Of a stretch of DNA of 64,000 nucleotides, positions 12,888 through 23,053 are shown piece by piece. The position numbers and the translations under genes were made by a program. The notes below the pieces were generated by a model, which made no database searches, was not told where the DNA came from, and worked only from the letters and a program-made list of their open reading frames with translations. The DNA is from Diphasiastrum complanatum. Lineage: Eukaryota > Streptophyta > Lycopodiopsida > Lycopodiales > Lycopodiaceae. How positions within the stretch are numbered: the stretch's first letter is position 1; each line of letters opens with the position of its first letter. The stretch is from contig CM055109.1 in the NCBI GenBank assembly GCA_029204225.1, positions 46,684,966-46,748,965 on the forward strand, in the 5' to 3' direction.

Positions 12888-13260
12888 ATGAAGAGCTTCA
12901 CCTCTTATGCTACATTGAAACAAGTTCTTGATGATGCCATGAATATTGAATCCATATTGTTCACATTCAAAGATTCTGACTCAGAATCTAAGTTGGATGA
13001 AATATCTGGATTACCAACAACAAGAGATTCAGGGATATTGATAGCACTAATGACAAGTAACAGAGCAGCAAAGGAGGATCCAGTTTCACAAGGAAGAGAT
13101 GATGAAAAATATGAGTCATCATGTCAAGAATGAGATCTAGAGCACAATCCAAAAGCATGTGTTGTTGCAAATAAGTAATATTGCTTCGAAGAGGGCAATG
13201 TTCCTATTGTTTTGAGAATCATCACATTGTCGATTGGCCCATGAAGACGCATCATGTTGC
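12888..13260 (+). pseudogene. Gypsy gag C-terminal/zinc-knuckle remnant
   Basis: An open frame (12888-13133) carries YATLKQVLDDAMNIE and an acidic segment like the region after the capsid domain of plant gypsy gag. Around 13195-13240 a second frame reads CSYCFENHHIVDW, a CX2CX4HX4C zinc knuckle whose last Cys has become Trp. Two frames and a lost ligand indicate a dead gag. It may continue the gag of 11060-11338, interrupted by the LTR-like segment and the GA array. Confidence 0.5.
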
Positions 13261-15731
13261 AAGGCCAGTAGTAGCAGTGCAACATCAAAAGTTCCAAGAT
13301 CCATCTTTGACAAAAAGCAAGCAAGTGGCAAGCTCGAATAGTTTATCTTCAAGGGATGAATCTATTTTGAAGTCAACAAGTGGAAGATTGGAGCCAATTG
13401 TGGAGTCTCCATGTGCATCGCCAAGATTCTTAGGGGAAGAAAACATGACAGTTTTCCATTATATTTTATGGAAGGATCTAGTGGAGCACACATACCTATT
13501 TATGCATCTCAGCTCTGTGGCGATGGTGTTTTGCTAATGATTCGATGATATGGATGTGGTGGAAGACATTGCAAATTAGAATGTCCACATTGTGGTGACC
13601 CAACATCCTTCTTGGCATTATGTTCAAACTGTGGCATTAGACATCCTTGCCTAGATTGCATGTTGTGGTTATAATAGAAATCAACAATGGCAAAATCCAT
13701 CATAGCAATGCATGTGAGTCACCCAAAGGCAAATCGAGTCACCCATCCTTATAAACGCAAAATCATAATACCTCCAGGCTTTGAAATGGGTGCTGAACCA
13801 ATGGTTGTAAAGTGTAAAGCCTAGGATGTTAGTTTATTTCTAAGTTACTACAATGATTATTCTTGAATGTCGCATAGGTTCTAGGATTCTATTGTTTTCA
13901 CAAATTGAACTAGTGGAGGATTGAGCCATCTCCTAGGCTCTTAGTTGAAAAGAGCCTAAATTTTGTCGAATTATTTTGGAAGGACTCTTTGGTCAAGAAT
14001 AATTTTTGAGCGGCAATAAAAACATGGGAAGAAACAAATTCCTTTAATTTCTAATAATTTTTGTATGGGCACTTGCAAAATTCCACCTCTCAAGGATACA
14101 TTCCTCCTAGAAGTAAGGAACTATCTCTTTTAGTGTTTTTTCCCCCAAAACTGTATGCCTCCCTACAAATGGTTTTTTTTAAGATGTTGGGCCAAGTGAC
14201 ATGCCTTTATTGACAAAATATTATAATTGCATCACAAATATATTTTGTTGTCTTATATCAAAAATCTTTAGTGCCCTAAAGTGTGTTGCAAGAGCTATAT
14301 AATAAGATGTCAAAAAATGCCATTTTCTATCATGTTGATGTTGCAGCATATGGTTTGTCTTCTTTCACAAGAGGATGGCTTTTTTAGGGCTACTATACAT
14401 GATCACGAGAAACATGATATTGTCATGATGCGCTAGTAACCACCTCTAGCAAGGCCACTACAAATGATTGATACTTCAACTAATTACATCATCTGATAGT
14501 GCATGTCAAACACTTGCAACTATTACATAAGCTAGTACCACTAGCCAACGTCCTCGAAAGAGCTGCTTGAATGGCTGTTACAATGCCACTAACTCAGCTA
14601 CCATCAAAGTCACAAGCCAATCTAATGTGGTGGCTTTATAAGCCCCATGTATTGAAGGTGGAAAGTTTCTATTACATTCAAAGAAATATGACCCTATCAT
14701 AGTGTATCACATTTTTTGTGATTGCCTTCCTATTGCACAATATCACATTCTTGCTCACATAACCACTCTTCTTATCGCATAATATCACATTTTTGCTCAG
14801 GCAATAATTATCTCACTATCACATGATTATTGCAGGTTTTTTGAGAGGCAAATGAAAGGCAACAACTGTCGCATTTCCTTAGACAAATGAGGGGAGGGGC
14901 AACAAATGCAATGACTACTTCACTATCATATATATCATGCCTATCTCATTTTCTGACAAATGCAATTGGTTGATTTTTTCAATTGGTCGAAGGAACCAGT
15001 TTATCACACTTAGAAAAAATATGGGCTCAAAATGGACCCTTTAAAAAGTTTGACTTTAGAAATAAATTTCATAAAGAGAAAAGGAGCACTAGCATCTTTA
15101 TATGCCATTTTTTGAGTTTTTGGTTTGTATGTTGTCTAACTAGTATGGTTAAATTGAGACATCAACTGCTTAAGCATGTATACTAATTGCTTTAACGAGG
15201 TTCATTTGTGCACATGCAAACAAATATGGAGCGCAAAAAACTCAAATGAATTTTGAAATCTCGTTGGTAAACTTAGTCCATCATATTAGAGAAAATTTCA
15301 GCTGACTCTAGAAACTCACTCAATCGTTGTTCTAAAGATCATCATGCCATATGAGATATCTATTCAACGCACAAATAAGGAATCCAACAAGTTCAATTTG
15401 TCGCTTTGCGTGTGGAATGGATATCGCAAGTGAAAAATGAATAACAAGACCACATATATAATCAATATGCATTTGCACATAGATTTCAGATTTAGTACTA
15501 GTAAGAACAATCTCCTTAGAAATAGACAAGAAACAAAAAATTAATGAAAAAAGAAGGTACTATTTACACTCAAATTGGGGCGTGGGATCATGATGACTTA
15601 GGACATGTGGCAATGTATGATTGGATCACTTTTTGACAATCCATTCGACCACAGTGCTTGAGAGACGAAACTCTCCTTCATTTTATCAGTCCATGTTATC
15701 AATGGGCTTTTTCTACAGCTACATTTTTTCT
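13261..15731. other. AT-rich spacer without supported gene
   Basis: Short frames only, with no recognisable motif. Some stretches near 14690-14830 repeat phrases such as TATCACATT several times, but without a regular period. Likely old transposon debris. Confidence 0.5.
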
Positions 15732-16740
15732 TCACCCCTTTAAGAACGTTAAGGGTAATGCACTTAAGGCATAGTCCAAAATGAACTTGTGAAAAAATTT
15801 TGTGAAGTCCAAAAAAGATTTCACATCACGAATTGTCAAAGGTCTCGGCCATTCTCGTACCTTGCTGACTTTGTCATAATCGATTTCAAGACCTTTATCC
15901 GATATGACATGGCCCAGGTATTTGAGTTTAGTCTCGAAGAACTCACATTTTGACTCCTTAGCATAGAGCTTTTCTTGCCTTAGAAGATCCAAGACAATAC
16001 GAAAATGCTCTTCATGCTCCTCAAGGGTCCGTATAAATTAATATGTCGTCCAAATACACCACCACAAACTTTCCCAGATATGGACGAAGAAGATCGTTCA
16101 TCTGGAAAGTGGCAGGCGCATTCGTGAGTCCAAAAGGTAACACTAAAAACTCGTAATGGCCATACCTGGATTGAAATCCAATCTTAGTAACTTCTTTGTT
16201 CCTAATCCTTATTTGATGGTAACCTGATCTAAGATCAATCTTGGAGAAATACTTAGCTCCATTTAGACGATCCATAAGATCATCCATCCTAGGTAACGGA
16301 TATCTGTTCTTGATGGTTAAATCATTTAACTTTTTAAAGTCACCACACAAACGTGTGCCTCCATCATTTTTACTAACTAAAAGGATTGGTGCTCCCCAAG
16401 GGGACTTACTAGGCCGAATATGGCCCATCCCAAGGAGTTTTTGTAATTGCTTAAAAATTTCAACCTCTTCCTTGATGCTAACCATGTATGGAAAAAGAGT
16501 TAGAGGTTTGCTTCTAGGAAGCAACTCTATCTGATGGTCAACACTCCTTTGGGGAGGTAGGCCATCAGGGAGTTTATCAGGAAAAACATCGCTATACTCT
16601 TGCCTAAGTTTGCTAAATATTATTCCTTCAGGTGAATTCACACTTAAGGGATTATTTACAGGCACATTCAAAGGCAAATGCGATAAATTAATATTTAGAC
16701 TCTGGACTGCATGGTCGTCCACATAAACTTCATCTTTCAA
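15732..16740 (-). pseudogene. Gypsy reverse transcriptase
   Basis: The 239-residue frame 16740-16021 contains the RT landmarks in order: [53 protein letters not shown] and VVVYLDD. The YLDD active site is intact. A stop near 16021 and a shift lead to 15992-15732 (KLYAKESKCEFF, LKYLGHVIS). It lacks RNase H. The sequence is close to the RT fragment in the PTB intron ([18 protein letters not shown]), so both belong to the same gypsy lineage. Confidence 0.88.
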
Positions 16741-16791
16741 AAAACAAAGATAAACTTTATTACCAGAATCTTTTAAATATTCAACAGCTTC

Positions 16792-17500
16792 TTAGGCAGA
16801 AACTATAGGATCAAAAGGCCTATTTACATCGCCTTTTAGCTCAACCAACGAGCCCTTATGCAAAAATGAAATACTATGAGTAACATAATCCTTTCTTAAA
16901 GACTCATTTTTAGAATAAAACCATTCTTTTCCTAAGATTATGTCTACGCTATCCAAATTCATAATATGAAAATCTAGCGGTTCAATATAATCTTCAATTT
17001 GAAGCGGCAGTTGAGGAACAAGCTGATCCCAAGCTTGCCGATCTTCCCCCGATGCCATTTATGAAGTTATGTGTGGAACCATTATAAAAAAGAACAGTCA
17101 CAACTTGGCGTCCTACGATTCCATTCATACGAATGAGATCGTGGGGGCAAAAATTAGCTTTATTAAAACAACAACTCTCGCAACTAGTGCCATCCTTAAA
17201 GGATAAATCAACAAAAGAATTATTAGAGTTACCTTGCGCTTTAAAGGATTTAGGTTGCCCGCCAGATTTCTTTTGCTTTTTCTTTAGGCAATCTTTCAAA
17301 AGATGCCCCTTCTCCATACAGGAGAAGCACAAGCCGTCGGTTCTAGCATTGTCATAACCTGCGCGATCCAACTTGACGCGCTTTTTCCCGTCTTGGGAAC
17401 CAGTGTCCATCTTGTCTCTGCCCCGCTTCTTGAAAATTCTTTTCTTTTTGCTCTTGCTCCTTGCGAGAGGCAAAATGGACGTCGTCAAAGATTTTTGCAA
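16792..17500 (-). pseudogene. Gypsy nucleocapsid knuckle and aspartic protease, inactive
   Basis: The frame ending at 16994 has the zinc knuckle CFSCMEKGHLLKDC (CX2CX4HX4C, complete), then a Cys-rich spacer and VTVLFYNGSTHNFI. The normal catalytic box in this position is DSGSTHNFI; here the catalytic Asp is Tyr and the Ser is Asn, so the protease is dead. The protease C-terminal half continues in a second frame (16792-17058) with the family motif VDIILGKEWF. The two frames overlap at about 17058-16994. Confidence 0.78.
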
Positions 17501-18073
17501 AGCAAACTACATCCTCGATAGTTTGCGGTTGGTTACGTCGCACTTCTAGTTGAAATTCTTTCGGAAGCCCCAAAATAAAGTGTAGCTTTAACAGGATAGG
17601 ATCGATTCGCGAAGCAAATTGGGGCAAAATCTCTTGGAATTCTTGGATATAGGCATGTAATGGCCTAGTACTCATCTGCATGGTGGCGAAACGCCACCAA
17701 TGCTCAAAATCATCCAACACCGGAAGAAAAGTCGATAAATGCCTTACCGCGTAAAAACATGAGAGCAGAAGCGATCTTTGCACTATCAGACGCATCGTGC
17801 ATGGAAAAATGACTATTCCATCAATCGAGCCATGAAAATACCACATTGGGAAGCCAGTCCTTCTTTTTGTTCAAAAGGAATTCCGAATTGAACATCGGAT
17901 AAAAACCAATGCGTCGAGGAACACCACTCTTGCTCAGCCGCGACATGCTTGGCTTGCATGTCCAGGATTTGGTTTTGCAGCAAGTTCAAAGCTTGAACAA
18001 GCTAATTAGTATCTACATCAGGAGGAGGAGGTGGTGAAGATGGTCCTTCGCCTGAGGGCATAACGGGATCCAT
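17352..18073 (-). pseudogene. Gypsy gag polyprotein, frame-broken
   Basis: The likely start is the ATG at 18073-18071, giving a short acidic/Pro-rich head (MPSGEGPSSPPPPP). A coiled segment follows (QALNLLQNQILDMQ) and then, after shifts, the capsid part with STRPLHAYIQEFQEI, LKLHFILGLP and LEVRRNQPQTIEDV. These are typical of plant gypsy gag. The basic KEQEQKEKNF tail leads into the nucleocapsid in another frame. It would form the virus-like particle but cannot be translated intact here. Confidence 0.75.
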
Positions 18074-18481
18074 GGCGTTCTAAGGAAGGAGACAAAGAAA
18101 AAACAGCAAAGGCTTCGCAACAAAGTGGCTTAGGGAGCTCGAGAGAACTACTCGAGGAGACTAGGCCACAATTAAGCTCCTCAATGATGGAAATGGAACC
18201 TTTCTCCCCCATTCCACTCCTTTTTCGTCCTAAATAGCCTTGCTGGGTGGCGGGCCTTAAGAACGCCACCTAGCAAGCACATGGGCCCCAAAAACAAGTG
18301 GCAGCCCCTTATGGGGTCCACCTACCCTCATAAGACATGGCCACCACCCTCCCTACGCCACCTCGCCTGAGGGTCACTTGGGTCACGTCCCCACCCACCT
18401 TTTGGTCACCACCTTAACCTCTTGGCCTTAAGGCCCAAAGACACACCTAAATCTCCTCTAAAGCTTGTCCTTAGGCTTTAA

Positions 18482-19147
18482 AGAATGTGTTGGTACAACT
18501 GTACGTTCAAGAGGAGGAGGTGGAGAAAAAAACTTCAAATTTCCTCCCAAAAAGTGAAGAAGATGGAAGATTTGGAAATTTCTTTGTGTGTGCAGGTGGA
18601 ACTTTACAAGGAGAAGGTTTAAGGCCAAGAAAGAGGCTGAAAAAGATAGGAAGAAGGGCATGTAGGTCTATACTTGCAGCAAGTACAGCTGTGTACTTTT
18701 CTTTGATTCTCCCCCCCTTTATTAAAAATGTGTTGAAGCCAAAACTATAGTTTACAATAGCTTTTGTATATTTAAAAGCTTATTCACAAACTTTGAATCA
18801 AAGTTTAATAACTTAAATATAAACCTTTGCTTCAAAACTTTGTAACCAAGCACAAACAAACTTTTTAAATGTACTTATTAGAAATACAATCATTGTTTAC
18901 AAAGTTTTACTTTGTTTAGGTGAGTTTAGAGTGCAAAGAAAAAACTTCGCAAACTTTTATGTTCAAAGTTTTCAAATGTATTTTTGAAAGTACAAATACC
19001 TATACACAGAGCTATTCATCTTTTCAAAGTTTACCAAAACTTTGATAACAATGCACTTTACAAAGTTTAGTTTTCTTTCAAAACTTTGTTACAATTCATT
19101 CATCACATCACCTCACAAAAAGTACTTTGCAAAGGTTTGTACAAGTA
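18482..19147. other. AT-rich segment with clustered CAAAGTTT/AAACTTTG words
   Basis: Between about 18770 and 19140 the words AAACTTTG and CAAAGTTT (mutual reverse complements) occur more than ten times, often as near-palindromes such as AAACTTTGAATCAAAGTTT. No coding frame is supported. The function is unknown; it could be part of an LTR or leader of the minus-strand gypsy element. Confidence 0.5.
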
Positions 19148-19403
19148 GATGTGATAAATAGGATAATTATCTCCTCCCCCACAAACCAAAAGGTTTGGAG
19201 TGATTGCCTCTTGGGCCTGCAGCCTGCGGCTGTTGTGCGCCTGCAAAGAATTGTAGAGAGTCGTACAGACGCCGCGATGTGATAAATAGGATAATTATCT
19301 CCTCCCCCACAAACCAAAAGGTTTGGACTGATTGCCTCCTGGGCCTGCAGCCTGCGGCTGCTGTGCGCCTGCAAAGAATTGCAAAGAGCCGTATGGACGT
19401 CGT
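19148..19403. repeat. Tandem duplication of a 128-bp unit
   Basis: Two head-to-tail copies (19148-19275 and 19276-19403) begin GATGTGATAAATAGGATAAT and differ at only a few positions. The unit contains a GC-rich stretch with CTGCAGCCTGCGGCTG. The open frames over it on both strands simply reflect the duplication. Confidence 0.9.
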
Positions 19404-19456
19404 GCGCACAGGCGCGAGTGCCAATAAAAATTTATTATGATTATTTTTTTATTTTC

Positions 19457-19795
19457 TCAAAAAAAATTTGCAAGAATTTTTTTTAGAATTGCAAAAAAAA
19501 ATTCAGCTGCCGAGTCTTGAAACCAAGGCCAAAAAATAGAATCAGTTTCTGAAAATTTTAAAACCGTAAAATAGTCAGAAAACCGACAAACTTCCAACAT
19601 AGCTAGCAAAGGTGGCTCGTTTTCTATCAAAACAACCTCGGATTGAGACGAACCAAAAAGCAAAGTTGTTTAGTTCGAACCAACGAATACAACTAAGCCT
19701 TCAAAAAGAACATCAGCCAAAAGCTTAAACCAACCAAAAACGTAAGTTAGAACAATTGCACCTTATACACAATGATCGGTGGCTCTGATACCAAA
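19457..19795 (-). mobile_element. 5' internal start of a minus-strand copia element (primer site, short ORF)
   Basis: On the minus strand TGGTATCAGAGC (19793-19782) directly follows the LTR end at 19796. This is the tRNA-iMet-complementary primer binding site of copia elements. Below it a 68-residue frame (19663-19457) rich in acidic and aromatic residues could be the start of gag. It ends in an A/T-rich run and nothing further of the element continues, so only the first 340 bp of the internal region survive. Confidence 0.7.
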
Positions 19796-21012
19796 TGTTA
19801 GAATTTTTTATCATTGTGTCGATCATTGCTAAAGCACACTCTGATTTCATGTCGAAAGGAGGTGTGCAGAAGATAGGCCGAACTTGAAAAGAAACGAACT
19901 CGAATAAAAATAATTTGAATGTCTAGAAAGAAAACTTTTCGTGCATGGCGAAATAAACTATCTTCCTCTTTCTCAATGCATGACTACGCCTATCAATTTT
20001 GAACAAAACAATAGTGATAGAAATCATGTTCAATCTTATAGTAACTTTGAAATCATCAATACTACAATGATTACGTAGCCAAATAATTAAACATTGAATT
20101 ATCAGACAAATAATTAATTGCAAATAACTACAAAAATGCATACATTATGAGACGAAGCTGAATGCAATAAAAGATAGCATTGATTGAGTATGAAAACGAA
20201 ACATAAGTAAATGAGTACAATAAGTTGCGGATCGAAGCCACGTACTCTATGCTATCTCTGAGCGGCTAAAATGAAAGTCTGAATTAAGTGCAATGCTGAT
20301 AAGCATTAGCGCAATAGCAATCTCTAAAACAACTCTAAGAAGTGAGCTAGAATGCTTAGGAGTGTTCAAGCTCGCTGGCTTGAGAGAGAGAGAGAGCTAA
20401 CTATTCAAATGCTTGATCATAACTTGATGGATCAGTTGTATGAATATGAACAACTATATATACTAAGCAATTAGGTCATCAATTGCGATTGCCAGTTGGT
20501 TGGTGTCCGCTAACATCCATCCGGTTATGTCTGCATAAATGAACCAAAACTGTAGCTCTACAGAAATGAACTAAAACAGCCACAGACGACACTATCGGTT
20601 TTTTTTTGCAAAATGGCGAAAAAGCCGAAGGTGCTCTTAAATCTCATTTAGAGTTGTCCCACACTTTGCTAGAGTCATTTCCTTAACATTTGAGGCTCTT
20701 TGGAAAAAGTGAAAAATGCGACTTTGCATATTTGCACGAGATTCCTAACAGGCAAAAAATGCAAAAAAGGCGACACTGTAATTTTACACGAGATTTCTGT
20801 CAGGCGAAAAATGACATTGTGTTTTTACACAAGATTTTTGTCAGGCAAAAATTGTGACACTGTCATATACTCCGTGTAATTTTGCAGACTATGAAAAACA
20901 CTTGTAATTCTGTAGACTGTGTAAACACACGGAAAAATCCACAGAACTGGATAAACAATGGATGAAGAATAAAATCGATTAGACGATTGGTAAGAAGGAG
21001 AATAATCCAACA
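19796..21012 (-). repeat. Copia LTR, minus orientation (copy 1)
   Basis: This 1217-bp LTR begins (minus strand) TGTTGGATTATTCTCCTTCT and ends CTAACA next to the primer site. A TATA-like box (ATATATA) lies near 20455. It matches the plus-oriented copies at 21110 and 40607 over most of their length, including CTCTGAGCGGC-type and GGCTACGTAATCA-type blocks. It carries a short GA run (about 15 bp, 20382-20396). It is the most complete of the three copies. Confidence 0.88.
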
Positions 21013-21109
21013 ATTTTTACCAAAGCATTAAGTTTGGAATGACACGGAAGATTATGTGTAGAACTAAGTTTGAAGGTCAAGGCATTCAAGGATTCAGATT
21101 AAGGGGGAG
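21013..21109 (+). other. 97-bp spacer between inverted LTRs, ending in a polypurine tract
   Basis: The spacer ends AAGGGGGAG (21101-21109), immediately before the TG of the plus-oriented LTR. It is therefore the 3' end of a plus-strand copia internal region with its polypurine tract. Its left border coincides exactly with the end of the inverted LTR, so the rest of the plus-strand element is missing. Confidence 0.75.
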
Positions 21110-21737
21110 TGTTGGATTATTCTCCTTCTTACTGATCAGATAATCGGTTATAATCTTTATTCGTTGTTTATCCAATTCTACGGATTTTCTCGTGTCTTTA
21201 TACATTATGTAGTTTTACAAGTGTCTTTACACAGTCTGCAGAATTACACGGAGTGTTACCACAGTGTCGCATTTTTCGCCTGTAAGGAATCCAGTTGAAA
21301 AATGCAGTGTCGTCTTTTTCGCATTTTTCACCTAACAGAAATCTTGTATAAAATCACAGTGTCGCATTTTTTGCTTTTTCCAAAGAGCCTCAAATGTTAA
21401 GGAAATGACTCTGGCAAAGCGTGGGACAACCCTAAATGAGATTTAAGGGCACCTTTTTCTTTTTCGTCTTTTTCGCGAAAAACCCGATAGTGTCGCCTGT
21501 GATTGTTTTAGTTCATTTCTGCAGAGCTACAATCTTCGTCCATTTATGCAGACAAACGTTTACGGACAATTTCACCGCTTATCAACAATAAATGACAAGG
21601 ACCGGATGGATGCCAGCGGATCACCAGCCAACTGCCGATCGCAATTGATGACCTAATTTCTTAGTATAAATAGCTATTCATATTCATACTATTGAATTAA
21701 TTGAAAATCAGAATTATCAGAAGCATTTTGAATAGTT

Positions 21738-21823
<86 letters not shown>

Positions 21824-22190
21824 CCTGTGAGCTCGAACACTCCTGAGCATTCTAGCTCACTTCTTAGAGTTGTTTTAGAGATTGCTATTGCGTTACTGCT
21901 TATCAATATTGCGCATTAATTCAGACTTTCATTTTAGCCGCTCAGAGATAGCATAGAGTACGCGGCTTTGATCCGCAACTTATTGTACTCATTTACTTAT
22001 GTTTCGTTTTGAATCAATACTATTCTTTATTGCGTTCAGCTTCGTCTCAGAATGTATGCATTTTTTGGAGTTCTTTGTGACTAATTATTTGTCTGGTAAT
22101 TTTCGATGCTTAATTGTTTGGCTACGTAATCACTGTAGTACTGGCAATTTCAAAGTTAGTTACTATAAGTTCAAACGTGATTTCTATCGT
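21110..22190 (+). repeat. Copia LTR, plus orientation (copy 2, 3' LTR)
   Basis: It starts TGTTGGATTATTCTCC right after the polypurine tract. It holds several repeats of a GTGTCGCATTTTTCGC-like word (21260-21370), a TATA box (AGTATAAATAG, about 21663) and a (TC)40 array at 21741-21820. It then follows copy 1 block by block until about 22190, where it is cut off before the expected LTR end. Confidence 0.88.
21741..21820. repeat. (TC)40 microsatellite inside the LTR
   Basis: Eighty bp of perfect TC lie just downstream of the TATA box. The equivalent place has about 15 bp in LTR copy 1 and only a short TTCTTTCTC in copy 3, so the array expanded within this LTR copy. Confidence 0.95.
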
Positions 22191-22509
22191 GTAGGGTCGA
22201 AGATCTTGCGTAGTATAGCCCTCCCGCCTGTCAACAAGGGTTAGATCACTGGATAGGTACCTAACTATGCATAGATGCTATTTTTAGTTAGTTTCCTACT
22301 TTCTCCCTTAACTCTATTCACCACTAATACTACTCTCCCATAACTCTACTCCTCTACACTAACAATCTTCATGGTTTTGGGTGAAGGGAAGGGGTAGAAA
22401 AGAAGAGGAAGAGAGAAGAGAAGAGAGAAAGAGAGAGAGATGAGATAGAGGTTAGCTCAAATGCTCAATGTCATTGCTTATGGAGAAATCTTAACTAATC
22501 ACAAACAAA

Positions 22510-23007
22510 AAGCATGGAAGAAATGGAAATAACAAGCAATCCCAACAATAGCATAAGCAAGAGAGATTAGCAAATGAGGATGCTTGAGCTCTCAAAATGA
22601 TAGAGTCTCATCTTCTTTATTAAGCATGAAAATAGTGTACAAATGGTGTCTTTTTATAAAATGGGGAAGGCCCTTGCCCCTCAATTTTATTGGCTAATAA
22701 TCACATTGATCCTATCCATTCATCTTGGACCCAACTTGATCCAAGGGTCCATAAAAATTACATTAAACTTCACAAGATTCATGTGAGTCCCAATTTGGAC
22801 CCAACTCTAAAAAGTGATCTCTAAGTTTAAAAATGACTTTGGGCCTCTAGCTTTATTTTAATTCCAAGGCCCAAGTCAATTTTATTTTAGTTACACTTAA
22901 GCTTGCGTGCTCATTGGGCCATGGGCTTACGCGCGCAGGATGCCATGCCCTCGCAACACATTTTATTGGACGATTTATTTATTTACACTTTGTTGGGAAT
23001 ACCAACA
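22510..23007 (-). repeat. LTR of the ORF-X element (copy 1)
   Basis: On the minus strand it begins TGTTGGTATTCCCAACAAAG shortly after the ORF-X stop. It then runs parallel to 53231-53740, with shared blocks such as GGGCCATGAGCACGC-type words, GGACCCTTGGATCAAGTTGG and TTTTATAAAAAGACACCATT. The TTATAAAA box may be the promoter. The far end beyond 22510 is uncertain. Confidence 0.75.
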
Positions 23008-23053
23008 GGACCCACGGCCTAGAGTAGTGCCGGTCCCTCGGCACTCTGCCGGT

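Larger units (their letters stand above)
15732..18073 (-). mobile_element. Truncated Ty3/gypsy element: gag - protease - RT
   Basis: On the minus strand the order is gag (18073 to about 17350), zinc knuckle plus protease (17500-16792), then RT fingers/palm (16740-16021) and RT connection (15992-15732). RNase H and integrase are absent below 15732, so the element is 3'-truncated. Several frameshifts separate the parts. The leader upstream (18074-18480) is noncoding. Confidence 0.88.

Noticed and set aside
19457-19663. Independent small protein gene on the minus strand
   Set aside because: It lies directly after a copia primer binding site, so it is best read as the beginning of a truncated gag.
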